Positions 43,401-52,600 of a stretch of DNA of 64,000 bases are shown piece by piece (the first letter of the stretch is position 1; every line of letters starts with the position of its first letter). The position numbers and the translations under genes are program-made. This stretch comes from Amphibiibacter pelophylacis. Its GTDB lineage: Bacteria > Pseudomonadota > Gammaproteobacteria > Burkholderiales > Burkholderiaceae_C. The notes below the pieces were generated by a model. The model saw only the letters and a list, made by a program, of their open reading frames with translations. It searched no databases and was not told where the DNA came from. Where the stretch lies: positions 62,001 through 126,000 of the forward strand of contig NZ_JAWDIE010000009.1 in assembly GCF_037688875.1 (NCBI RefSeq), given 5' to 3'.

Positions 43401-45230
43401 CAGCGTGCAGGCCTTGAACTTGCCGTTGGTGTGCTTTTCGATGGCGCGCAGGCGGGCCATGTCGTCAAAAGTCAGCACCGGCTGCGACACCTCCAGACGC
43501 ATCGGCGGGTTGACCGCGTTGATGTCCAGCAGGTTGGGCTTGGGGCCAATGAAGCTGTTCAGCGACATCACGATGGCTTCGCGGATCGGGTCGATCGGCG
43601 GGTTGGTCACCTGCGCGAAGAGCTGGCGGAAGTAGCTGTACAGCGGCTTGCTGCGCTGCGACAGCACGGCCAGCGGGCTGTCGTTGCCCATCGAGCCGAT
43701 GGCTTCCTCGCCGTTCTGCGCCATGGGCGCGAGCAGGAACTTGCTGTCTTCCTGCGTGTAGCCAAACACCTGCTGGGCGCGCAGCAGCTCCAGCGCGGCG
43801 GGCGCGGGGCCGTCGCCGGGTTCGATTTCGTCCAGGCGGATGCGCACGTTGTCCACCCACTGCTTGTAGGGCTTGGCCTGGGCGAACTGGTTTTTCAGCT
43901 CGTCGTCCTGGATGATGCGGCCCTGTTCCAGATCAATCAGGAACATCTTGCCCGGCTGCAGACGCCATTTCTTGACGACTTTGGTGCTGGGGAAGGGCAG
44001 CACGCCGGCCTCGGAAGCCATGACGACCAGGTCGTCGTCGGTGATCCAGTAGCGTGCCGGGCGCAGGCCGTTGCGGTCCAGCGTGGCGCCGATCTGCTTG
44101 CCGTCGGTGAAGACCATGGCGGCTGGGCCGTCCCAGGGCTCCATCATGGCGGCGTTGTATTCGTAGAAGGCGCGGCGGCGCGGGTCCATGGCCTCGTGCT
44201 GCTCCCACGCTTCGGGGATCATCATCATCGCGGCGTGGGCCAGCGGGTAACCGGCCATGGTCAGCAGCTCGATGGCGTTGTCAAAGGTGGCCGTGTCCGA
44301 CTGGTGCTCGAAGCTGATCGGGTAGAGCTTGGGCAGATCTTCGCCCAGCACGGGCGATTTCATCACGCCTTCGCGGGCGCGCATCCAGTTGAAGTTGCCC
44401 TTGACGGTGTTGATCTCGCCGTTGTGCGCCACCATGCGGTAGGGGTGGGCCAGCGGCCATTCGGGGAAGGTGTTGGTCGAGAAGCGCTGGTGCACCAGCG
44501 CGAAGGCCGAGGTCACGCTGGGCTGCTGCAGATCCAGGTAGTACTGGCCGACCTGGTTGGCCAGCAGCAGGCCCTTGTAGATGATGGTGCGGCAGCTCAT
44601 GCTGGGCACGTAATACTCGCGGCTGTGCGTCAGGTTCAAGTCCTGGATGGCGCTGCTGGCGGTCTTGCGGATGACGTAGAGTTTGCGCTCCAGCGCGTCG
44701 GGCACGATGATGTCCGCGCCGCGCCCGATGAAAATCTGGCGGATCACGGGCTCTTTTTCGCGCACGCGCGGCGACATCGGCATGGCCGTGTCCACCGGCA
44801 CGTCGCGCCAGCCCAGCAGCACCTGGCCTTCGGCCTTGACGGCGCGCTCGAGTTCCTGCTCGCAGGCTAGGCGGCTGGCGTGTTCTTTAGGCAGGAAAAT
44901 CATGCCCACGCCGTATTCGCCCGGCGGCGGCAGTTCGATGCCCTGCGCGGCCATTTCGGTGCGGAAGAAAGCGTCCGGAATCTGCAGCAGGATGCCCGCG
45001 CCGTCGCCCATCAGCTGGTCGGCGCCGACTGCACCGCGGTGGTCGAGGTTCTCCAGGATTTTCAGGCCCTGCTGCACGATGCTGTGCGCGCCCTGGCCCT
45101 TGATGTGGGCGACAAAGCCCACGCCGCAGGCGTCTTTTTCCTGGCTGGGCTGATACAGGCCGTGGGCGTGCGCCTGGGCCAGCGCGGCGTCCTGGGCGTG
45201 AACTGCTGAAGGAGTTGAAGGGGTGGTCAT
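40461..45230 (-). CDS. gltB: Glutamate synthase large subunit
   Basis: This 1589-residue enzyme makes two glutamates from glutamine and 2-oxoglutarate. An N-terminal propeptide precedes the glutaminase nucleophile Cys35 (KDACGVGF), which becomes the first residue after processing. The central domain, the FMN-binding synthase domain (IVIAGHDGGTGASPWSSIKH), the 3Fe-4S cysteines (CHLNTCPVG) and the C-terminal beta-helix domain follow in order. It forms the operon gltB-gltD. A perfect hairpin lies in the leader about 33 bases before the start. Confidence 0.98.
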   Translation of the reverse strand: MTTPSTPSAVHAQDAALAQAHAHGLYQPSQEKDACGVGFVAHIKGQGAHSIVQQGLKILENLDHRGAVGADQLMGDGAGILLQIPDAFFRTEMAAQGIELPPPGEYGVGMIFLPKEHASRLACEQELERAVKAEGQVLLGWRDVPVDTAMPMSPRVREKEPVIRQIFIGRGADIIVPDALERKLYVIRKTASSAIQDLNLTHSREYYVPSMSCRTIIYKGLLLANQVGQYYLDLQQPSVTSAFALVHQRFSTNTFPEWPLAHPYRMVAHNGEINTVKGNFNWMRAREGVMKSPVLGEDLPKLYPISFEHQSDTATFDNAIELLTMAGYPLAHAAMMMIPEAWEQHEAMDPRRRAFYEYNAAMMEPWDGPAAMVFTDGKQIGATLDRNGLRPARYWITDDDLVVMASEAGVLPFPSTKVVKKWRLQPGKMFLIDLEQGRIIQDDELKNQFAQAKPYKQWVDNVRIRLDEIEPGDGPAPAALELLRAQQVFGYTQEDSKFLLAPMAQNGEEAIGSMGNDSPLAVLSQRSKPLYSYFRQLFAQVTNPPIDPIREAIVMSLNSFIGPKPNLLDINAVNPPMRLEVSQPVLTFDDMARLRAIEKHTNGKFKACTLSITYPLAWGKEGIEAKLASLCAEAVDALRSGHNILILSDRAVSPQQVAIPAALALSAIHHHLVRTGLRTTAGLVVETGSAREVHHFAVLAGYGAEAVHPWLALDTIAQMHKDLPGDLSADKAIYNYVKAIGKGLSKIMSKMGVSTYMSYCGAQLFEAVGLNRDLVGKYFRGTPTQIEGVGVFELAQEAINNHLRAFSDDPVLAQMLDAGGEYAWRARGEEHMWTPDAIARLQHATRSGQFGTYKEYAQIINDQSQRQMTLRGLFEFRIDPGKAIALDEVEPATEIVKRFATGAMSMGSISTEAHTTLAIAMNRIGGKSNTGEGGEDPARYRNELKGIPIVAGTTLKSILGDDVVQADYVLKDGDSLRSKIKQVASGRFGVTTEYLCAADQIQIKMAQGAKPGEGGQLPGGKVSQYIGFLRYSVPGVGLISPPPHHDIYSIEDLAQLIHDLKNVNPRADISVKLVSEVGVGTIAAGVAKAKADHIVIAGHDGGTGASPWSSIKHAGSPWELGLAETQQTLVLNGLRSRVRVQADGQMKTGRDVVIAALLGADEVGFATAPLVVEGCIMMRKCHLNTCPVGVATQDPALRAKFTGQPEHVVNYFFFVAEEARQIMAQLGVRTFDELIGRADLLDTRKGISHWKAQGLDFSRVLHKAVAPLYEGETPVPDHHTEVQDHNLGRALDHRLISRCLPALERGEQVKIMETATNVNRTVGAMLSGELIRRHPEGLADNTIYVQMEGTGGQSFGAFLARGITFFLVGEANDYTGKALSGGRIVVRPPVGFRGQADSNIIVGNTVLYGATGGEAYFSGVAGERFAVRLSGATAVIEGTGDHGCEYMTGGTVAVLGATGRNFAAGMSGGIAYVFDEDGQFAQRCNTSMVALEPVQPASVQQEQVQAGTSYLHQGRTDEVQLRALLEAHHQWTGSRKARDILDHWADSRSQFVKVFPHEYRRALKDMAQAAAATATSTAGSAAPVLQNRA

Positions 45231-45262
45231 GGCTTCTCCCGCCGTTGATGTCTGACTGGTCT

Positions 45263-45283
45263 GACCCTGACGGAATCAGGGTC
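45263..45283 (-). promoter_or_regulatory. Perfect inverted repeat in the gltB leader
   Basis: The eight-base arms GACCCTGA/TCAGGGTC flank a five-base spacer, 33-53 bases upstream of the gltB ATG. No T run follows in the gltB direction. It may be a protein operator or an RNA hairpin controlling the operon. Confidence 0.5.
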
Positions 45284-45345
45284 TATCGTGAATGGCGCAA
45301 GGATACTGCAGCGCAGCACGGCTGCACAACGCCCGTCCGATCTTT

Positions 45346-45417
45346 ATTAATTGGGGACGCGCTCTAATTTGCTGCGTCGCAATTGAATCTGGAATTAAAT
45401 TGGGGACGAACTTTATT
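45346..45417 (-). repeat. RAYT-associated repeat pair
   Basis: Two copies of AATTGGGGACG (45349-45359 and 45398-45408) lie in the same direction 49 bases apart, each with matching A+T-rich flanks. The second copy runs over the stop codon of the transposase-like gene. The surrounding A+T content contrasts with the G+C-rich genome. Such repeats beside a REP-associated transposase are likely its recognition or end sequences. Confidence 0.65.
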
Positions 45418-46114
45418 CGCGTCGCGGGCGACCCACTGGCGCGCGCGTCAGCGGCCGGGGCGTCTGGCGCTGCAGTTCGGCCACAAAGGCCGCGTCGCCC
45501 AGAACGCCGCTGCGCAGGCTGCGCTCCAGCGCCTCGGTGGTGGCCGGGCCAGCTTCGCGGGCCTGCTGCAGACGCTGGCGCCAGGCGGCTTCGCGCTCGA
45601 AGGGCGTGTTGCCCAGCGCCCACCACGCGGGCGGCGGGCTGAGCCAGCCGGGGGGCCAGTCCAGCGCGCCGGTCTGGCCCAGATGGACGGGAGCGCTGCT
45701 CCAGCCGTACTGCCCGGCGCTGGCGCACAGGCTGGCGCGCTCGGGGGCGAGCTCGATGTGCGCCATCACCGCGAGCACCCGGTCCGGCGCCAGAACCGCC
45801 AGGCGGAAGCGCCCGTCCCACAGCGTGCCGCTGCGGCCGTGGCGGCGGTTGAAGGGCGCGCTGTAGCGGCTGCCGGTGCGGTGCAGCGCCTGGCTGATGC
45901 CGGACGCGTCCTGCGGGGTCAGTAGCAGGTGGATTTCGTGGGGCAGCAGCGCCAGCGCGTGCAGCTCGACCGACTGCAGGCGGCACGAATCGACCAGGTG
46001 CCCCAGGTAAAGGCGCTGGTCCTCGGCGTCCACGAACACCGGCCGGCCGCTGTGCCCACGCTGCACCAGCCAGTGCGGCAGCCGGGGGAAGCTCAGCCGG
46101 GCCTGACGCGCCAT
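45413..46114 (-). CDS. REP-associated tyrosine transposase (RAYT, Y1/IS200-like)
   Basis: This 233-residue protein of the Y1 HUH-endonuclease family is often present as a single domesticated copy per genome. The metal-binding pair is H59 and H62 (LLPHEIHLLL), and the likely catalytic tyrosine is Y84 (GSRYSAPFNRR). The segment RHGRSGTLWDGRF is the strongest family signature. It would nick single-stranded DNA at palindromic repeats. The two AATTGGGGACG repeats at its 3' end fit this. It may be resident rather than an active insertion sequence, since I see no second gene or target duplication. Confidence 0.9.
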   Translation of the reverse strand: MARQARLSFPRLPHWLVQRGHSGRPVFVDAEDQRLYLGHLVDSCRLQSVELHALALLPHEIHLLLTPQDASGISQALHRTGSRYSAPFNRRHGRSGTLWDGRFRLAVLAPDRVLAVMAHIELAPERASLCASAGQYGWSSAPVHLGQTGALDWPPGWLSPPPAWWALGNTPFEREAAWRQRLQQAREAGPATTEALERSLRSGVLGDAAFVAELQRQTPRPLTRAPVGRPRRE

Positions 46115-46120
46115 GCGGGC

Positions 46121-46780
46121 TCAGGGCTTGCGGGCGGCTTTGGCGTCGTCCGGCGGCGCATCGTCGTCAGGCGCCTGATCGGCCCACAGGGCGCGCGTGT
46201 CGTCCTGGCAGTCGGCGGGCAGCGTGGTGCTGTGCTCCAGCAGCGACTGCACCTGCAGGCGGTTGCTGTAGCCGGTGTCGGGATCGTCGGCGTCACTCGC
46301 AGCGGAATCCTGCGGGGTTTTGGCGGGCTGGGTCGTTTTGGGGGCGGTGGCGGCCTTGCCATTGGCCGCAGGTTCCGGGGCCGACGGGGCCGCATCGGCA
46401 TCCGGGCTGTCACTGCCGGGCGGGATTTCCTCCATCGAGGTTTCCGCGCTGGCCTGCAGGTGGACAAAAATCGGCGTTCCTTCGTCCAGCTGGCCGCGCG
46501 CCTGGCGCAGCTGGTTCAGCAGCGGCGGGTCGGCGCTGAGCTGGTAAACCTCGGCCTGGCCGCAGGCGCTGAACAGGTCGCGCGAGCCTTCGCGCCAGTA
46601 CAGGCCGAAGAACTGGTCGGTTTCGGCCGCACTGGCAGCTGCAGCGGGCGGGGCCGCCCCTTGTGCTGGCGCCTCAGCGTCGGCCGGGGCGCTGTTGCGC
46701 TGGCAGCCGGCCAGCAGCGCCGCAGCAATCAGGGGAGCCAGAAGGGGCGTCACGCGGGGCTTGGACAGGGCGATTGGCAT
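46121..46780 (-). CDS. Putative lipoprotein of unknown function
   Basis: This 219-residue protein has a lipoprotein signal ending LLAGCQRN (Cys26 lipidated). A globular part (FFGLYWREGSRDLFSACGQAEVYQL) vaguely resembles the C-terminal fold of NlpE-type envelope lipoproteins. A long Ala/Pro/Asp-rich linker and a short C-terminal Cys-containing part (LPADCQDDTRALW) follow. The NlpE resemblance is weak. It lies directly upstream of the RAYT gene on the same strand, with six bases between them. Confidence 0.72.
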   Translation of the reverse strand: MPIALSKPRVTPLLAPLIAAALLAGCQRNSAPADAEAPAQGAAPPAAAASAAETDQFFGLYWREGSRDLFSACGQAEVYQLSADPPLLNQLRQARGQLDEGTPIFVHLQASAETSMEEIPPGSDSPDADAAPSAPEPAANGKAATAPKTTQPAKTPQDSAASDADDPDTGYSNRLQVQSLLEHSTTLPADCQDDTRALWADQAPDDDAPPDDAKAARKP

Positions 46781-46807
46781 GGCGGATCGGGGCAGGCAGG
46801 AGGCCCT

Positions 46808-47881
46808 TCAGGGCGCGGGTTCGAAGGCCGGAGCCGCAGCAGGCGCATCCAGCGCCTGAGTCAGCGCCAGAACTTCATCCATCAGATCAGGGCGCAGCAG
46901 CAGGGCATTGTGGCCGCATGGCGTCGTGATGCGGTTTTCGGGAGCGGGCCCCACGGCGGGAGCGGCCAGGGCGGCGGCACTGGCCGGGGTGACCAGCGGG
47001 TCGGTTGGCGTCAGCCAGGCCAGCGCGGGGGGCAGGCCGTGGCGGTCGATGTGCTGTCGGGTGCGCTGCAGGAAATCGCTGTCCGGGCGCATGTCCAGCG
47101 CGGCCACGCTGCGCGCCAGTCTGGCCAGGCGCGTGCCCTGGTGCGGCGTGCCCAGGGTGATGAAGCGGGCCACGCCGGCGTCCTGCGCGCCGTGCGCCTG
47201 CCACCAGGCGCGCAGGGCCAGTCCGCCCAGGCTGTGTCCGACCACCACCGGATCGCGGCCGGTGATGGTGCGCATGGCGTGGATGGCCTGTGCGACTACG
47301 GGGGCGTGATCCATGATGAGGCCTTCGGTCGCGCCCAGGTTGACCGCCACACAGGGTCGGTTGACGCTGGCCCAGCGGCGCAGCCAGGCGTTCCAGGCGC
47401 TGCGGTGGCACTGGTAGCCATGCACCAGAATCACGCCCGTCTGGCCGCGGTACTTGGCGCCGATGATGTTGGGGCACTGGCGCCAGCGCAGCGCCATTTC
47501 CAGCGCCATGACCTGCAGGGTGCTGACGGTTTCGCTGGCCAGCGCGCGCAGCAGGGCTCCGGCGCCGGTCTGGCCGACACTGTCGCCGACGTTGGCCCGC
47601 GCCATCAGGCCGACCAGCGTGCCCGCCCACAGCAGGGGCGAGAGCAGCGCCAGCACCAGCCACACGCTGACGGCGTGCGTCATGCCCAGCCAGCACAGCA
47701 CGGAAGGAATCAGTACCAGCGCCGTCAGGCCGCCCAGCAGCCAGGAGCGCGGCCAGGGACTGCGCTGCGCCTCGTTGGCCCGCAGCCAGGCCAGCGCCGA
47801 ATCGAGCGCGGCTGGGTCGGGCGGGGCGGGGCGTCCGGGAGCCGCCGCATCGGCGTCGGTGGGGTGGGCGTGTGAGTCCAT
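46808..47881 (-). CDS. Alpha/beta hydrolase, lipase/triacylglycerol-acyl-hydrolase-like, membrane-anchored
   Basis: This 357-residue protein has two N-terminal membrane helices (LLGGLTALVLIPSVLCWLG and VWLVLALLSPLLWAGTLVG). A lipase-type alpha/beta fold follows: oxyanion strand GVILVHGYQCHRSAW, nucleophile motif VVVGHSLGGLALRAWW, and FITLGTPHQGTRLA. The likely histidine is in CGHNALLL near the C-terminus. It is probably an inner-membrane-anchored esterase or lipase of unknown substrate. The ATG at 47881 (MDSHAHPTDAD) is preferred over a much longer upstream frame. Confidence 0.87.
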   Translation of the reverse strand: MDSHAHPTDADAAAPGRPAPPDPAALDSALAWLRANEAQRSPWPRSWLLGGLTALVLIPSVLCWLGMTHAVSVWLVLALLSPLLWAGTLVGLMARANVGDSVGQTGAGALLRALASETVSTLQVMALEMALRWRQCPNIIGAKYRGQTGVILVHGYQCHRSAWNAWLRRWASVNRPCVAVNLGATEGLIMDHAPVVAQAIHAMRTITGRDPVVVGHSLGGLALRAWWQAHGAQDAGVARFITLGTPHQGTRLARLARSVAALDMRPDSDFLQRTRQHIDRHGLPPALAWLTPTDPLVTPASAAALAAPAVGPAPENRITTPCGHNALLLRPDLMDEVLALTQALDAPAAAPAFEPAP

Positions 47882-48027
47882 GAAGTGACCAGCGCAAATT
47901 GGCAAGTATGCAACAAAGCGCCCGGCTTTGATCCGACGATGCCGCCGCCATCCAGACCGTCCCCAAGCCAGCGTGTATGCTGGCGAACCGCTGTCCCCGA
48001 GGCTGGGTGACTGGTCTGGAGCCGTCA

Positions 48028-48450
48028 ATGAGCAAGGCATCACTGCCCATCCCCGCGTCTGTATCTGCCCGGGGGCTGAGCGCGGATTTCGATGAATCCG
48101 TCTCGCCCTGGTCAGTGCTGTTCTCGTTTCGGGGGCGGCTGGATCGCGCCCATTACTGGTCTTACGGCACGCTGGGTCTGCTGTGTCTGTCGCTGTCGGG
48201 CTATGCGCTGCTGGACATTGCCGGAATGTCACCCGTGCGCGTGGACGAGTTCATGAAGCTGTTTCTGGCCTGGCCGCTGTTTGCCCTGGTCGTCAAGCGC
48301 TGCCGGGACCGCAACCTGTCCGGCGTGTGGGCGCTGCTGGCTTTGGTGCCTCTGCTGAATGTGTATTTTCTGATCGTTGAACTGGGCCTGCGCGGGGCGC
48401 ACCCGAAGGCCGGCCGTTTCGGGCCGCCCCTGCATCGGCCGCGCTGGTGA
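48028..48450 (+). CDS. DUF805-family membrane protein
   Basis: This 140-residue inner-membrane protein carries the DUF805 hallmarks. FSFRGRLDRAHYWSYGTLG precedes the first helix, KRCRDRNLSGVWALLALVPLLNV spans the last ones, and a short tail with ELGLRGAH follows. The molecular function of the family is unknown. A 24-residue polar N-terminus precedes the domain. The ATG at 48028 is the first suitable start. Confidence 0.88.
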   Translation: MSKASLPIPASVSARGLSADFDESVSPWSVLFSFRGRLDRAHYWSYGTLGLLCLSLSGYALLDIAGMSPVRVDEFMKLFLAWPLFALVVKRCRDRNLSGVWALLALVPLLNVYFLIVELGLRGAHPKAGRFGPPLHRPRW

Positions 48451-48467
48451 AGCGCGCGGGCTTTTTT
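48439..48467 (+). terminator. Intrinsic terminator overlapping the DUF805 stop codon
   Basis: The stem CCGCGC/GCGCGG, whose loop contains the DUF805 stop codon, is followed by C and six T bases. It separates this gene from the efflux operon that begins about 40 bases later. Confidence 0.55.
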
Positions 48468-48508
48468 CTGCCTCCTTTCCTGACCTGAACCCATAACCAC
48501 CGCCATCC

Positions 48509-49648
48509 ATGACGATTCTTTCTGCGATGCCGATGTCTTTCCGGCCTGTCACCCGCCGCGTGGCCACGGGTCTGCTGCTGTCTGGTCTGGTGCTGCTGGC
48601 GGCCTGCGGCCAGAAGGCGCCCGAGAGCCCGCCCGCAGCCGACGCGGCCAGCGCGGCCCAGCCCGCCCCCGCGCTCACAGTCACCACCACCCGGCTGGAA
48701 AGCGGCCAGTGGCCGATGCGGCTGACCGTGACTGGCAATGTGCTGCCCTGGCAGGAGGCCAGCGTGAGCTCTGAAGTGTCTGGCGTGACCGTTAGCCAGG
48801 TGCTGGTCCAGGTGGGCGACCGGGTGAAGAAGGGCCAGGAGCTGGCCCGCCTGGCGCCCACGGCGCTGGACAGCCAGCAGGCCCAGGCGCAGGCTGCGCT
48901 GGCCCAGGCGCAGGCGCAGGCCATGCAGGCCAGCAGCCAGGTCCGTCGCCTGAAGCCGCTGGTGCAGGAAAACTTCATCAGCAAAAGCCAGCTGGATAAC
49001 GCCCTGGCGGCCGAGCGCTCGGCGCTGGCGGCGGTGCAGTCGGCGCAGGCCGCGCTGGCCGTGGCGCAGAACCGCAGCGCCCAGCGCGCCGTGGTCGCGC
49101 CGGACGAGGGCAGCATCAGCGCCCGCAACATCGCGCCCGGCCAGGTCATCGCCGCCGGGCAGGAGCTGTTCCGCCTGATCCGCCAGAACCGCCTGGAATG
49201 GCAGGCGCAGGTGCCGTCCAGCGACCTGGCGCGCGTGCAGCCGGGTCAGCGCGTGGACATCCGCCTCTCCGAGGGCGGGGTGGTCAGCGGCGTGGTGCGC
49301 GAGCTGGCGCCCACGGTGGACACCCGCACGCGCATGGGCCTGGCCTATGTGCGCCTGGAGCAGCCGCCCGCCACGCTGCGCTCGGGGCAGTTCGTGCAGG
49401 GCGACATCGAACTGGGCCAGGGCAGCGGCCAGACCCTGCCCGCCACCGCTTTGGTCCTGCGCGATGGCTACTATCACGCCTTCGTCGTCCAGCCGGACCA
49501 GCGCGTGCGCGATGTCAAGGTCGAGGTCGGCCAGACGCTGGGCGACCGCGTGCAGATCCTGTCCGGCATCGGGCCGCAGGACGCCGTGGTGGCCACGGGC
49601 ACTGGCTTCATCGCCGATGGCGATGTCGTGCGCGTTGTGCAGAAATAA
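48509..49648 (+). CDS. RND efflux periplasmic adaptor (membrane fusion protein)
   Basis: This 379-residue lipoprotein adaptor has a signal ending LVLLAACGQ. A biotinyl-lipoyl hybrid domain follows (TGNVLPWQEASVSSEVSG; LVQVGDRVKKGQELARLAP). Next come an alpha-helical hairpin rich in Ala/Gln and the beta-barrel domain (NIAPGQVIAAGQELFRLI). It links the inner-membrane pump to an outer-membrane channel, which is not encoded here. The permease follows by 12 bases. The exported substrate cannot be predicted. Confidence 0.94.
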   Translation: MTILSAMPMSFRPVTRRVATGLLLSGLVLLAACGQKAPESPPAADAASAAQPAPALTVTTTRLESGQWPMRLTVTGNVLPWQEASVSSEVSGVTVSQVLVQVGDRVKKGQELARLAPTALDSQQAQAQAALAQAQAQAMQASSQVRRLKPLVQENFISKSQLDNALAAERSALAAVQSAQAALAVAQNRSAQRAVVAPDEGSISARNIAPGQVIAAGQELFRLIRQNRLEWQAQVPSSDLARVQPGQRVDIRLSEGGVVSGVVRELAPTVDTRTRMGLAYVRLEQPPATLRSGQFVQGDIELGQGSGQTLPATALVLRDGYYHAFVVQPDQRVRDVKVEVGQTLGDRVQILSGIGPQDAVVATGTGFIADGDVVRVVQK

Positions 49649-49660
49649 AGCGGAGCGGCC

Positions 49661-52600
49661 ATGAATTTCTCCGCCTGGAGCATCCGCAACCCGATTCCGG
49701 CCATCATGCTGTTCATCCTGCTGACGGCCATGGGCCTGGTCAGCTTCCAGCGCATGACGGTGCAGAACTTCCCCGACATCGAGCTGCCGGTGGTCACCGC
49801 CGTGGTGACCTGGCCGGGCGCCTCGCCGGGGCAGATGGAAACCGAGGTCACGCGCAAGATCGAAAACGCGGTGGCCAACCTGCAGGGCCTCAAGCACATC
49901 CACGGCCGCGCTTACGACGGCGCGACCAGCGTGTCTGTCGAGTTTGACATTGCCAAGAACATCGACACCGCCGTGCAGGAGGTGCGCGACGCCGTGGCCG
50001 GTGTGCGCTCGACGCTGCCGGCCAACGCCAACGACCCGGTGGTCAGCAAGGTCACCTTTTCCAGCCAGCCCATCCTGACCTTCACGGTGTCGTCCAGCCG
50101 CATGGACGAGGCCGATCTGTCCTGGTTTGTCGATGACACCATTTCGCGCACCCTGCTGGGCGTGCGCGGCGTGGGCAAGGTCAGCCGCGTGGGCGGAGTC
50201 AGCCGCGAGGTGCGCGTCGAGCTCGATTACGGCCGCATGAACGCGCTGGGCGCCACGGCCGCCGATGTCTCGCGCCGTCTGGCGCAGATCCAGCAGGACG
50301 GCTCGGCGGGCAACGCCGAGCTGGGCACTTCGGCGCAGACCATCCGGCTGCTGGGCACGGTGAAAACGGCGGGCGAACTCGCCGCCCTGCCCATCACCCT
50401 GAGCGACGGGCGCAGCGTGCGCCTCTCGGACATCGCCACCGTGCGCGACACCGTGGCGCCGCGCACCATGGCCGCTTACATCGACGGCAAAAAGGCGGTG
50501 GCCTTCGAGGTGTCGCGCGCCAAGGGCTACGGCGAAATCGACGTGGCCGCGCGCGTCAACGCCGCGCTGGACGGCCTGAAAAAGCAGAACCCCGGGCTGG
50601 AGCTGACCGAGGCCTTCAACTTCGTTTACCCGGTCCAGGAGAATTACAGCGCCTCCATGCACCTGCTCTATGAGGGCGCGATCCTGGCGGTGCTGGTGGT
50701 GTGGATTTTCCTGCGCGACTGGCGTGCCACTTTTGTGGCGGCGGTGGCGCTGCCGCTGTCCATCATTCCGGCCTTCGCCGGGATGTATTTCATGGGTTTT
50801 TCGCTCAACATCCTGACGCTGCTGAGCCTGTCGCTGGTGGTTGGCATCCTGGTCGATGACGCCATCGTCGAGATCGAGAACATCGTGCGCCACCTGGGCA
50901 TGGGCAAACCGCCGCTCGAAGCCGCGATGGAGGCCGCCGACGAAATCGGCATGGCGGTGATCGCGACCACCTTCACGCTGATCGCGGTTTTCCTGCCGAC
51001 GGCCTTCATGGGCGGGATTCCGGGCAAGTTCTTCGTGCAGTTTGGCTGGACGGCGGCGATCGCGATTTTTGTCTCGCTGGTCGTGGCGCGCCTGATCACG
51101 CCCATGATGGCGGCCTACATGCTGCGCCCGCTCAAGCACGAGATGACCGACGGCTGGCTGATGAAGCGCTACCTGCGCGCCGCCGCCTGGTGTCTGAAGC
51201 ACCGCGTGATCACCATGATGGTGACGGCGGTGTTTTTTGTCGGCAGCCTGGCGCTGGCCGGGACGCTGCAGACCGGCTTCATCCCGGGGGATGACGCCTC
51301 GCAGTCGCAGGTGTCGATCGAGCTGCCGCCCGGCAGCACCTTCGCGCAGACCGAGGCACTGGCGCTGCGCACGCGCGATCTGGTCCAGACCAACCCGTAT
51401 GTGACGCGCGTTTACACCGCCATCGGCGGCGGCGCGGCGGGGGGCGATCCCTTTGCCAGCCAGGCGGGCGATGTGCGCAAGGCCACGCTGACGGTGCAGC
51501 TCAAGCAGCGCAGCGAGCGCGGCGGCGTGCGCAAGCAGGCCATCGAGAAGCAGCTGCGCGAGCTGATGCACCAGGTGCCCGGCGTGCGCTACCGCGTCGG
51601 TCTGGCCGACAACTCGTCCAAATACCAGCTGGTGCTGCAAAGCGAGAACGGCGAGCAGCTGCTGGCCCACGCGCAGACAGTCGAGAAAGAGCTGCGCTCG
51701 GTGCCCGGCATCGGCAGCGTCACCTCCAGCGCCAGCCTGCTGCGGCCCGAGCTGCTGATCCGTCCCGATTTCAACCGCATGGCGGCGGCGGGCGTCACTT
51801 CGGCGGCGGTGGCCGACACGGTGCGTGTGGCCACGGCGGGCGATTTTGACCAGGCGCTGGCCAAGCTGAACGTGTCGCAGCGCCAGATTCCGGTCGTGGT
51901 GCGCCTGCCCGACGCCGACCGCAAAAACCTGGATCACATCAAGGGTCTGCTGGTGCCGGGCAGCGGCGGGCCGGTGGCGCTGGAGAACTTCGCCGACGTG
52001 TCGCTGGGCTCGGGCCCGCAGCAGATCGAGCGGCTGGATCGCTCGCGCCGCGTGCAGTTCGACATCGAGCTCAACGGTCAGCCGTTGGGTGTGGTCAGCA
52101 AGGCGGTCAGCAAACTGCCGTCGGTGGCGCAGCTGCCGCCGGGCATCCACCAGATCAACATCGGCGACGCCGAGGCCATGGCCGAGCTCTTCGCCAGCTT
52201 TGGTCTGGCGATGCTGACGGGCGTGTTCTGCATCTATGTGGTGCTGGTGCTGCTGTTCAAGGAATTCTTCCAGCCCGCGACCATCCTGTCGGCGCTGGTG
52301 CTGTCGGTGCCCGGCGCCATGCTGGCGCTGTGGCTGACGCGGTCCAGCATCTCCATGCCCGCGCTGATCGGCCTGATCATGCTGATGGGCATTGCCACCA
52401 AGAACTCCATCCTGCTGGTGGAGTACGCCATCGTGGCGCGGCGCGATCACCACCTGTCACGCTGGGACGCGCTGCTGGACGCCTGCCACAAGCGCGCGCG
52501 CCCCATCGTGATGACGACCATCGCCATGGGCGCGGGCATGCTGCCGGTGGCGCTGGGCATAGGCTCGGACGGCAGTTTCCGTGGGCCCATGGCCATCGTG

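Noticed and set aside
42489..44870. Open frame of 793 codons on the plus strand over gltB
   Set aside because: Shadow of gltB; no recognisable motif and no initiation context.
45340..46114. Complete IS200/IS605 insertion sequence
   Set aside because: No clear left and right end hairpins or accessory gene were found; the protein resembles single-copy RAYTs.
48293..52453. Antisense open frame of 1386 codons opposite the RND efflux genes
   Set aside because: Long open frames opposite G+C-rich genes are expected. Its translation is low-complexity His/Arg/Gln-rich, and the sense strand encodes clear RND proteins.
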